Positions 7,076 through 14,928 of a stretch of 35,729 bases of DNA are shown one piece after another. Within the stretch, counting starts at the first letter, position 1, and each line of letters starts with the position of its first letter. Source of the DNA: Streptomyces sp. MBT65 (GTDB lineage: Bacteria > Actinomycetota > Actinomycetes > Streptomycetales > Streptomycetaceae); assembly GCF_016612545.1 (NCBI RefSeq), contig NZ_JAENRY010000067.1, positions 1 to 35,729 on the forward strand, read 5' to 3'. The notes beneath the pieces are model-generated. The model was not told where the DNA came from and did not search any database. It saw only the letters and a list, made by a program, of their open reading frames with translations. Made by a program: the position numbers and the translations under genes.

Positions 7076-8284
7076 CTACGCCTCGACCCGAACCGTGAAC
7101 TCGCCAGCGGCGACCCGCGCGCGCAGCACCTCGTCCGCCGTCACCTCTTCCGGGTCCCGGACGACATGTCCGTCGGCCCGCTGGAGCACCGCGTACCCCC
7201 GCTTCAGGGTCGCGGCGGGGGAGAGGGCCACCACGCGTGCGTGCGTGTGGGTCAGCTCCGAGTCGGCGCGGTCCAGGAGGTGGCCGAGGGTGCGCCGGCC
7301 GCGGTCGAGGAGGGCGGCGACATGATCCGCCCGCTCGTCGATCATCCGGTGCGGATCCTGTATCGACGGCCGCGACAGCGCCTGCGCCAGCCCGCGTTCC
7401 TCCCGGTCCACGAACGCGCCCACGCACCGCCGCGCCCGGTCGCGCAACTGCCGTACGCGCTCGTACTCCTCGCCCACGTCCGGTACGACCTTCTTCGCCG
7501 CGTCGGTGGGGGTGGAGGCGCGCAGGTCCGCCACGTAGTCCAGGAGCGGGTTGTCGGGCTCGTGCCCGATCGCGGACACCACGGGCGTACGACAGGCCGC
7601 CACCGCCCGGACGAGCTGTTCGTCGGAGAACGGCAACAGGTCCTCCACGCTGCCGCCGCCCCGCGCCACGATGATCACGTCCACGCCCTCGAGCGCGTCC
7701 AGCTCCTTCACGGCCTGCACGACCTGCGGCACGGCGTGCACGCCCTGCACGGGCACGTTGCGCACCTCGAAACGGACGGCGGGCCAGCGATGCCGCGCGT
7801 TCTCCAGCACGTCCCGCTCGGCTGCCGAGGCACGCCCGCAGACCAGCCCGATGAGCTGCGGCAGGAACGGCAACGGCTTCTTCCGGTCGGCCGCGAACAG
7901 CCCCTCCGCGGCCAGCGACTTCTTCAACTGCTCCAGCCGCGCGAGGAGTTCACCGACCCCGACCGGCCTTATCTCCGTGGCCCGCAACGACAACTGCCCA
8001 CGCGGCGCGTACCACTCCGGCTTCGCCAGTACGACCACCCGCGCGCCCTCGCTGACGACATCGGCGATCTCGTCGAACACCTGCCGGAAGCACGTCACGC
8101 TCACCGAGATGTCGTACGACGGGTCGCGCAGCGTCAGGAACACCACACCGGCACCCGGGCGCCGCGACAACTGGGTGATCTGCCCCTCGACCCACACCGC
8201 GCCGAGCCGGTCGATCCACCCGCCGATGAGCCGGGAGACCTCACCGACGGGGAGCGGCGCGTCCGGAGCCGTGTTGAGAGCCAT
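7076..8284 (-). CDS. xseA: Exodeoxyribonuclease VII large subunit
   Basis: The catalytic subunit of exonuclease VII, 402 residues. An N-terminal OB-fold (LPVGEVSRLIGGWIDRLGAVWVEGQITQLSRRPGAGVVFLTLRD, residues 11-55) precedes the XseA catalytic domain with GLVCGRASAAERDVLENARHRWP, DVIIVARGGGSVEDLLPFSDEQLVRAV and VVSAIGHEPDNPLLDYVADLRASTPTDAA, all family signatures. A coiled-coil C-terminal stretch follows. The family is usually 400-450 residues. The reading frame opens at a TTG at 8314, but the ATG at 8284 matches the usual MALNT... start. A predicted DNA-damage promoter ends 7 bases before it, with no ribosome site, so the mRNA is probably leaderless. Confidence 0.93.
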   Translation of the reverse strand: MALNTAPDAPLPVGEVSRLIGGWIDRLGAVWVEGQITQLSRRPGAGVVFLTLRDPSYDISVSVTCFRQVFDEIADVVSEGARVVVLAKPEWYAPRGQLSLRATEIRPVGVGELLARLEQLKKSLAAEGLFAADRKKPLPFLPQLIGLVCGRASAAERDVLENARHRWPAVRFEVRNVPVQGVHAVPQVVQAVKELDALEGVDVIIVARGGGSVEDLLPFSDEQLVRAVAACRTPVVSAIGHEPDNPLLDYVADLRASTPTDAAKKVVPDVGEEYERVRQLRDRARRCVGAFVDREERGLAQALSRPSIQDPHRMIDERADHVAALLDRGRRTLGHLLDRADSELTHTHARVVALSPAATLKRGYAVLQRADGHVVRDPEEVTADEVLRARVAAGEFTVRVEA

Positions 8285-8291
8285 GCGCCCG

Positions 8292-8314
8292 AGAGTAACG
8301 GCCGCCTCTGACAA
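8292..8314 (-). promoter_or_regulatory. RecA-NDp / PafBC-type DNA-damage promoter of xseAB
   Basis: On the minus strand the element is TTGTCAGAG - 8 bases - TACTCT. It fits the published RecA-independent damage promoter TTGTCRGTG-N8-TAnnnT with one mismatch (GAG for GTG) and exact spacing. The -10 ends 7 bases before the xseA ATG. Confidence 0.65.
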
Positions 8315-8341
8315 CGGGGTCGAGGTGCGGAGCGGGTGACC

Positions 8342-9730
8342 TCAACCGGTCTCCGTGTCGGCCTTGTTCCGGTTGCCCTGCACCGCGAGCACCACCAGCC
8401 CGACCGTCAACCAGATCGCGCCCACCACCTGAGCCGTGCCGGACGCCTCCACGATCACCGCGATCGTGATCGCCGCGCCCAGCACCGGCACCAGCACGTG
8501 CCGCCACCACACCACGGGCCCGCCCCGGCGCCGTACCGCGAACCAGCCCACCACGCTCGCGTGCAGCAGCGTGAACGCCGTCAGGGCGCCGATGTCGACG
8601 ACCGACACCAGCTGGTCGAGGCCGTCGTCGCGGCGGGCCGCCCAGACCGCGGCGATCAGCGTGATGACGGCCGCCGCGAGCAGCGCGACCCGCGGTACCC
8701 CGCCGTCGGTCTTCGACAGGGCGCGCGGGAGGCGTCGGTCGCGGGCCATCGCGAACACCAGGCGCCCCGCCGCGGCCTGTCCGACGAGCGCCGCGAAGGC
8801 CGCGCCGATCGCCTTGCTGACGGCCACCAGGTTGTGCAGCCAGTTGCCGACCGACACGTCGACCGCGTCGTAGAACGCCGATCCCTGTCTGCCGGCGTCG
8901 GCGGCGAGTTGTGCGGAGGTCGTCGGCTCCAGGAGGGCGACCAGGTACGTCTGGGAGATGAACAGCACACCGGCCAGGGCGAGGCAGAACAGCAGTGCCC
9001 TGGCGACCTTCTCGGAGCCGCCGGTGACCTCCTCGGCGAAGGTGGCGACCGCGTCGAAGCCCAGGTAGGAGAGCACGGCGACCGAGACCGCGCCGATCAC
9101 CGCCGACAGCGCGAACGCGCCCTGTGTGCCGTCTCCGGAGAGGGGTGACAGCCAGCCCCGTTCGGCGCCGTCGCGCGCGAGGACGACGATCGCCGACACG
9201 ACGAAGACGATGAGGACGACGATCTCCATCGCGAGGACGAGGAAGCCTACGCGCGCGGCCGCCCGTACTCCCCAGAGGTTGAGGCAGGTCGTGAGGACGA
9301 CCGCCAGCGCGGTCCACACCCACCGGGAGACGTCCGGGACCAGCGCGTTCATGGCGATCCCGGAGAAGAGGTAGGCGACGGCGGGGATCAGGACGTAGTC
9401 CAGCATCGCCATCCAGCCCGCGATGAACCCGGCCTCCCTGCCGAGCCCCACGCGCGCGTAGGCGAACACCGAGCCCGCCTGGGGGACGACCCGCACCATC
9501 TGCGCGTAGCTGAACGCGGTGAACGCCATCGCGACGGTCGCCACGATGTACACGAGCGCGACCGCGCCGTGCGACTTGGCGTCCAGGGTGCCGAACACGC
9601 CGACCGGTGCCATCGGGGCGATGAACAGCAGCCCGTAGACGACGAGATCGCGGAAACCGAGGCTGCGGCGCAGCAGGGGCCCCTCGCCGGTCGTGGCCGT
9701 CGCATCCGTGCCCGTGCCCATGTCGGCCAT
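8342..9730 (-). CDS. APC-superfamily amino acid permease
   Basis: A 462-residue integral membrane protein with about 12 hydrophobic helices, carrying the APC signatures SLGFRDLVVYGLLFIAPMAPVGVFG (helix 1 unwound region), YAQMVRVVPQAGSVFAYARVGLGREAGFIAGWMAMLDY (helices 2-3) and VLSYLGFDAVATFAEEV (helix 6). It probably imports an amino acid or polyamine by proton symport; the substrate cannot be told from sequence. The ATG at 9730 follows GGGAG by 8 bases; an in-frame GTG at 9763 lacks one. The gene is divergent from ispH and runs toward xseA, whose own promoter follows. Confidence 0.9.
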   Translation of the reverse strand: MADMGTGTDATATTGEGPLLRRSLGFRDLVVYGLLFIAPMAPVGVFGTLDAKSHGAVALVYIVATVAMAFTAFSYAQMVRVVPQAGSVFAYARVGLGREAGFIAGWMAMLDYVLIPAVAYLFSGIAMNALVPDVSRWVWTALAVVLTTCLNLWGVRAAARVGFLVLAMEIVVLIVFVVSAIVVLARDGAERGWLSPLSGDGTQGAFALSAVIGAVSVAVLSYLGFDAVATFAEEVTGGSEKVARALLFCLALAGVLFISQTYLVALLEPTTSAQLAADAGRQGSAFYDAVDVSVGNWLHNLVAVSKAIGAAFAALVGQAAAGRLVFAMARDRRLPRALSKTDGGVPRVALLAAAVITLIAAVWAARRDDGLDQLVSVVDIGALTAFTLLHASVVGWFAVRRRGGPVVWWRHVLVPVLGAAITIAVIVEASGTAQVVGAIWLTVGLVVLAVQGNRNKADTETG

Positions 9731-9802
9731 CTCGCGTCTCCCGTACGTAGTGTCCGGCCCCACCCCTTCCCCTCCACGGCCAGTCTCCCCAAGGACGCGA
9801 TC

Positions 9803-9830
9803 TTTGACCCGTCGGGCGCGGCCTTACGAT
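9803..9830 (+). promoter_or_regulatory. Leaderless promoter of ispH
   Basis: TTTGAC (9803-9808), a 16-base spacer and TACGAT (9825-9830). The -10 ends 7 bases before the ATG at 9838. This argues that an alternative ATG at 9829, which would overlap the -10, is not the start. Confidence 0.55.
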
Positions 9831-9837
9831 GGGACGC

Positions 9838-10854
9838 ATGACTGCTTCGTCTGGCCGCCGTGTCCTGCTCGCCGCCCCCCGGGGCTACTGCGCGGGTGTG
9901 GACCGCGCCGTGATCGCCGTCGAGAAAGCCCTGGAGCAGTACGGGGCTCCGATCTATGTCCGGCACGAGATCGTGCACAACAAGTACGTCGTCCAGACCC
10001 TGGAGAAGAAGGGCGCCATCTTCGTCGAGCGGACCGAGGAGGTCCCCGAGGGGAACATCGTGATGTTCTCCGCGCACGGCGTCGCGCCCGTCGTCCACGA
10101 CGAGGCCAAGCGGGGCAATCTCGCCACCATCGACGCGACCTGCCCCCTGGTGACCAAGGTCCACAAGGAAGCCGTCCGCTTCGCCAACGACGACTTCGAC
10201 ATCCTCCTCATCGGCCACGAGGGCCACGAGGAGGTCATCGGCACCTCCGGAGAGGCCCCCGACCACATCACCCTGGTCGACGGTCCGTCCGACGTCGCCA
10301 AGGTCGAGGTCCGCGACCCGTCCCGGGTGGTCTGGCTCTCCCAGACGACCCTCTCCGTGGACGAGACCATGGAGACGGTCGACGCCCTGAAGGAGAAGTT
10401 CCCGCTGCTCATCTCCCCGCCCAGCGACGACATCTGCTACGCCACGCAGAACCGTCAGCTCGCCGTGAAGCAGATGGGCGAGGCGGCCGACCTGGTGATC
10501 GTGGTCGGCTCGAGGAACTCCTCCAACTCGATCCGGCTCGTCGAGGTCGCCAAGCTGTCCGGCGCCGACGCCGCGTATCTCGTGGACTTCGCCGACGAGA
10601 TCGAGGAGGCGTGGCTGGAGGGTGTGACCACGGTCGGGGTGACCTCGGGCGCCTCCGTACCGGAGATCCTGGTCGAGCAGGTGTTGGAGTGGCTGTCCGT
10701 GCGCGGCTTCGAGGACGTGGAGCTGGTCAAGGCTGCGGAGGAGTCCATCACGTTCTCGCTGCCCAAGGAACTCCGCCGTGACCTGCGCGAAGAGGCGGCG
10801 GCACTGGTCGCCGAGCGCACCGGCGCCGACCGTTCGACCCCCTCCGGGCAGTGA
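9838..10854 (+). CDS. ispH: 4-hydroxy-3-methylbut-2-enyl diphosphate reductase
   Basis: The last enzyme of the methylerythritol phosphate pathway, converting HMBPP to isopentenyl and dimethylallyl diphosphate with a [4Fe-4S] cluster. The 338-residue protein has the three cluster cysteines C18 (APRGYCAGVDRA), C102 (DATCPLVTKVHKEA) and C200 (DDICYATQNRQ), plus the substrate-binding segments YVRHEIVHNKYV, FSAHGVAP, GHEGHEEVIGT and VGSRNSSNSIRLVEVA. It is full length and appears functional. The predicted promoter gives a leaderless mRNA starting at this ATG. ppgK follows 29 bases later with its own -10 box. Confidence 0.95.
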   Translation: MTASSGRRVLLAAPRGYCAGVDRAVIAVEKALEQYGAPIYVRHEIVHNKYVVQTLEKKGAIFVERTEEVPEGNIVMFSAHGVAPVVHDEAKRGNLATIDATCPLVTKVHKEAVRFANDDFDILLIGHEGHEEVIGTSGEAPDHITLVDGPSDVAKVEVRDPSRVVWLSQTTLSVDETMETVDALKEKFPLLISPPSDDICYATQNRQLAVKQMGEAADLVIVVGSRNSSNSIRLVEVAKLSGADAAYLVDFADEIEEAWLEGVTTVGVTSGASVPEILVEQVLEWLSVRGFEDVELVKAAEESITFSLPKELRRDLREEAAALVAERTGADRSTPSGQ

Positions 10855-10883
10855 CTGTCAGTCGTTCGTCGTAGCGTGGATCC

Positions 10884-11630
10884 ATGCAGATCTTCGGCGT
10901 GGACATCGGTGGATCCGGGATCAAGGGCGCCCCTGTGGACCTGGACAAGGGCGAATTGACCCAAGAGCGGTGCAAGGTGCTGACCCCGCACCCGGCGACA
11001 CCGGACGGGGTGGCCGACGGCGTGAAGGAAGTCGTCGACCACTTCGGCTGGACGGGACCGGTCGGGCTCACGTTCCCAGGTGTGGTGACCGGCGGGGCCA
11101 CGATCCGTACGGCGGCGAACGTCGACAAGAGCTGGATCGACAAGGACGCGGGAGCGTTGTTCGCCGACAGACTCGGCGGCCTCCCGGTGACCGTCGTCAA
11201 CGACGCGGACGCGGCGGGCGTCGCTGAGATGCACTTCGGCGCCGGCCAGGGCCGCAAGGGCACGGTGATCCTGCTGACCTTCGGCACGGGCATCGGCAGC
11301 GCCCTCTTCGTCAACGGCGTCCTGGTCCCCAACACGGAGCTGGGCCACCTTGAGCTGAACGGCCACGACGCCGAGAAGAAGGCGTCCAGCAAGGCCAAGG
11401 AGGACGGCGAGCTGACGTGGGAGCACTGGGCCCACCGCGTCCAGAAGTACCTCGCCCACGTCGAGATGCTGTTCTCGCCCGAACTCTTCATCATCGGCGG
11501 CGGAGTAAGCCGCAAGGCCGACAAGTTCCTGCACTTCATCGAGGACATCAAGGCCGAGATCGTGCCGGCGCAGCTGCAGAACAACGCGGGGATCGTGGGG
11601 GCGGCGATGCACGCGGCGGGGGACGACTAG
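10884..11630 (+). CDS. ppgK: Polyphosphate glucokinase (ROK-like)
   Basis: This enzyme phosphorylates glucose using polyphosphate (and usually ATP). The 248-residue protein has the phosphate-binding loop FGVDIGGSGIKGAPVD (residues 4-19), the polyphosphate-binding style TRIRTAANVDKSW-like region (here GGATIRTAANVDKSWI), NDADAAGVAEMHFGAG with the catalytic Asp, and TFGTGIGSALFVNGVLVPNTELGHLELNG. Length matches actinobacterial PpgK. TAGCGT (10872-10877) ends six bases before the ATG, and no ribosome site is seen, so it is probably leaderless. It is convergent with the DUF6542 gene. Confidence 0.93.
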   Translation: MQIFGVDIGGSGIKGAPVDLDKGELTQERCKVLTPHPATPDGVADGVKEVVDHFGWTGPVGLTFPGVVTGGATIRTAANVDKSWIDKDAGALFADRLGGLPVTVVNDADAAGVAEMHFGAGQGRKGTVILLTFGTGIGSALFVNGVLVPNTELGHLELNGHDAEKKASSKAKEDGELTWEHWAHRVQKYLAHVEMLFSPELFIIGGGVSRKADKFLHFIEDIKAEIVPAQLQNNAGIVGAAMHAAGDD

Positions 11631-11667
11631 GGCGGATCGGTCACGGGTCCCGGGACCGGCGTCACAA

Positions 11668-11726
11668 CCGCCCCGGGAAGTCACCCGCGCATGAACCACC
11701 CTCGCATCCGCCCCGGGAAGTCACCC
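11668..11726. repeat. 19-bp direct repeat, two copies
   Basis: CCGCCCCGGGAAGTCACCC occurs at 11668-11686 and again at 11708-11726, 40 bp apart. The second copy contains the stop codon of the DUF6542 gene. It looks like a small local duplication. Confidence 0.7.
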
Positions 11727-12296
11727 CCGCCGACGGCGCCTCAGCAGGCGGATTCGGCGGACCGTCGCGATGAGGCCCGCGACGAGTGTCCCGCCGTACA
11801 GCCAGCCGGCCTGGGTGGCGAGGCCGGTGAAGAGGCCGACCAGGCGGTTGCCGAGGCCGCCGCTGCCCTCGGCCACCGGGAACAGGCCGACGGCGAAGGC
11901 GATCGGCACGACGACCGGCGCGGTCAGCAGGTCGCCCCGGCGGATCCAGAGCGCGGTCAGCACGCACACCGGCAGGAAGAGCACGCCGTACACGGTCAGC
12001 GACGCCCCGAACAGCAACTGGTCGGCGCACCCGAGCAGGAACATCACGGCCGCGCAGAACAGACCGCCGCCGAGCCCGGTGAGCCGGGGGTTCGGCAGCT
12101 GCCGTACGGCCTGGGCCGCCTCGGGGCCCGGGCGTCGTGCGGCCGCCGGGCGGCGCTGTGCGGTGCCGCGTGCCTGCGGGTTCGGGCGGGTCGTGCGGGC
12201 CGCGCCGCCGTTCGGGCCCCGGCCCGCCTGCGGGGGCAGGGGTGGGGCCCCGCGTCTTGCGCCGGGCTGTGGGGGTCGTGTCCTGTGTTGCTCCAC
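11721..12296 (-). CDS. DUF6542 membrane protein
   Basis: A 191-residue protein. Residues 1-70 are an unstructured Pro/Arg/Ala-rich cytoplasmic region. The rest has about four transmembrane helices: LTGLGGGLFCAAVMFLLGCADQLLFG, LTVYGVLFLPVCVLTALWI, LLTAPVVVPIAFAVGLFPV and LVGLFTGLATQAGWLYGGTLVAGLIATV. It ends in a poly-Arg tail (RLLRRRRRG). The domain is DUF6542, from memory of Streptomyces annotations; no function is known. It is convergent with ppgK, and its start is 200 bp from the divergent ychF. Confidence 0.8.
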   Translation of the reverse strand: MEQHRTRPPQPGARRGAPPLPPQAGRGPNGGAARTTRPNPQARGTAQRRPAAARRPGPEAAQAVRQLPNPRLTGLGGGLFCAAVMFLLGCADQLLFGASLTVYGVLFLPVCVLTALWIRRGDLLTAPVVVPIAFAVGLFPVAEGSGGLGNRLVGLFTGLATQAGWLYGGTLVAGLIATVRRIRLLRRRRRG

Positions 12297-12496
12297 TGGA
12301 CCAACTTAGGTCGGTTTATGTGCCGAATAGGTCCTCAGACACGCCGACGGGCAGACCTTGGCCAGGTGTTCGACGCGGAGCCGGGACGCGGCGGCTCACG
12401 CCGTAGACTGGTGGATCGGCCCCGGGCCCCAGTCTCCGCAGCCCCAGCCGGTCCCCTCCATCGCTCTCACGCCTCTCACGTACGGGAAGTCGCAAC

Positions 12497-13585
<1,089 letters not shown>

Positions 13586-13634
13586 TCGGACGCTTATCGC
13601 GCGTGACTTCTTTGGTCGGGCGTAAAAGCCAGAA

Positions 13635-13662
13635 GGGGGTGGACTCTATCGAGTCCACCCCC
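13635..13662. terminator. Hairpin terminator downstream of ychF
   Basis: GGGGGTGGACTC (13635-13646) and GAGTCCACCCCC (13651-13662) form a perfect 12-bp stem with a four-base loop. There is no T-tract, as is usual in Streptomyces. It sits between the convergent ychF and toxin genes. Confidence 0.85.
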
Positions 13663-13721
13663 CCCGGTGGGTTTCACCGTGCTGCTGGGTGCTGGAAATT
13701 CTGACGTGGGGTCAGTGCCGG

Positions 13722-13985
13722 TCAGGTCTCGTAAACGGTGGACCGGTGTGCCACGTGGACAACCCAGACCACCAGTTCCCCGTTGTCGATCGTGTAGACG
13801 ACGCGGTAGTCGCCGACGCGTAGGCGGCGACGTTCGGGCTGGGACACGAGTGCGGTGGTGTTGAAGCCGAGAGGGTCGGTCTCCAACTCGGTCAGTTTGG
13901 CCAGGATTCGCAGCGCCATGTCGCGAGGGATCTTTCGAAGTTCGGCCTGCGCCTCGGGGCGGAAGACGGTTCGGTACTCACTCAC
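13722..13985 (-). CDS. RelE/ParE-family toxin
   Basis: An 87-residue RelE-type toxin, probably a ribosome-dependent mRNA endonuclease. Diagnostic segments are YRTVFRPEAQAELRKIPRDMALRILAKLTELETDP (helices 1-2, residues 4-38), RRRLRVGDYRVVYTIDN (residues 52-68, the core strand with the key Arg residues) and VVWVVHVAHRSTVYE at the C-terminus. It overlaps the end of the antitoxin gene by 8 bases, so translation is coupled. This is a type II toxin-antitoxin module; the target is inferred from the family. Confidence 0.92.
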   Translation of the reverse strand: MSEYRTVFRPEAQAELRKIPRDMALRILAKLTELETDPLGFNTTALVSQPERRRLRVGDYRVVYTIDNGELVVWVVHVAHRSTVYET

Positions 13986-14247
13986 TACGCGCCAGCGTCT
14001 CTTTCATGATGTCCTCGATCGGGATGCCGGACGCGGGGTTGGCCATGCGCTCGTCAATGATCCGATTGATCTCGCGCTCTTCCCACTCCTGGTACTTGCG
14101 CAGTACCTCGATGGAGACGACGGCGGCGACTTCCTTGCCTCGGCGTGTGATCACTGTGGGCACGTCGTCGCGGTCTGCGCGCTCTACGACGTCCGCCAAG
14201 TGCGCGCGCACGTCGCGGATGGACTCTATGGGCAGCGGCTGCGTCAT
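13978..14247 (-). CDS. Phd/YefM-family antitoxin
   Basis: An 89-residue antitoxin. The N-terminus MTQPLPIESIRDVRAHLADVVERADRDDVPTVITRRGKEVAAVVSIEVL is a standard Phd/YefM dimerisation and DNA-binding domain. The C-terminal part (WEEREINRIIDERMANPASGIPIEDIMKETLARSE) would wrap the toxin. A longer frame to 14283 runs through the predicted promoter, so the ATG at 14247 is chosen. It comes first in the operon, with the RelE toxin overlapping, and probably represses its own promoter. Confidence 0.9.
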   Translation of the reverse strand: MTQPLPIESIRDVRAHLADVVERADRDDVPTVITRRGKEVAAVVSIEVLRKYQEWEEREINRIIDERMANPASGIPIEDIMKETLARSE

Positions 14248-14254
14248 GCGCTCA

Positions 14255-14283
14255 AGTGTATCGAGTGTTCCATGTGTACACAA
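14255..14283 (-). promoter_or_regulatory. Toxin-antitoxin promoter with TGTACA palindrome
   Basis: On the minus strand: TTGTGT (14283-14278), a 17-base spacer and TACACT (14260-14255), then 7 bases to the antitoxin ATG. The palindrome TGTGTACACA (14273-14282) overlaps the -35. Its TGTACA core is the known half-site of E. coli YefM operators, so it is a likely autoregulation site. Confidence 0.6.
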
Positions 14284-14333
14284 TGAAGGTCGGGAAAACG
14301 CTGTTGCGCGCGGAGGAACTGCTGATCAGCCGC

Positions 14334-14903
14334 CTACGAGGCTTTAGCGGCCGGCGTTTCGATGAGCTCGCGCAGCTTGGCACGGGTCTCGGCGTCGGTG
14401 GAATAGATCACCGTGCCGATCATGCCGCGGGTCAGAAGCACCTTGTAGGTGTTGAGGATCAGGCGACGCACTTCCGCGTCTGAGGTGACCTTCCTGAACA
14501 CAGGGTCCTTGGATGCCGCGCGGTCGACAATCCATGCCCCGTTCCGCCATACCAGATCCGGCCCGAACACCGATGCGAACGCCGCCTGCCACTGTTCGTC
14601 GGTGGTGGCCGCCGTGTCGCCCGCGGGCGGGCCGCCGACGCTGACCAGGATGCCGTCGAAGGCCCCGAACAACTCCCTTGCCATGGCGATCAGTTGGTGC
14701 GGTGCCCGCGGGTCCGCATTGTCCACGGCCACTCCCGCCGCGTTCGGGCCCAGCTCGGCCGCCGCCTCGATCGCGCGCTTCTCGTCGCGGCCGGTGATGA
14801 CCACCTTGGCGCCGTCGGCGACCAGTTCGCGGGCGACGGCGTGGCCCAGCCCACGGGTGGCGCCGGTGAGGACATACACCCTGTTCTTCAGTCCGAGGTC
14901 CAT
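14334..14903 (-). pseudogene. Chimeric ORF: SDR N-terminal half joined to DUF2075 C-terminal tail
   Basis: The 189-residue ORF is two unrelated fragments. Residues 1 to about 113 are the front of a short-chain dehydrogenase: YVLTGATRGLGHAVARELVADGAKVVITGRD (NADP-binding) and FDGILVSVGGPPAG, stopping where the catalytic Ser/Tyr/Lys half should begin. From about residue 114 the sequence GPDLVWRNGAWIVDRAASKD...NTYKVLLTRGMIGTVIYSTD is the C-terminal end of DUF2075 (P-loop helicase-like) proteins. The junction is near 14564. The SDR start lies 26 bp after the FAD monooxygenase, so the SDR was probably its operon partner before a deletion. It cannot work as an SDR; whether the fused protein is made is unknown. 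Confidence 0.75.
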
Positions 14904-14928
14904 GGGTCCGGTTCCTTTCTCGGTCTGG

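Noticed and set aside
13722..14903. Mobile element around the toxin-antitoxin pair and SDR/DUF2075 chimera
   Set aside because: No integrase, transposase, target duplication or tRNA end was seen; GC is like the rest. A plain deletion explains the chimera.
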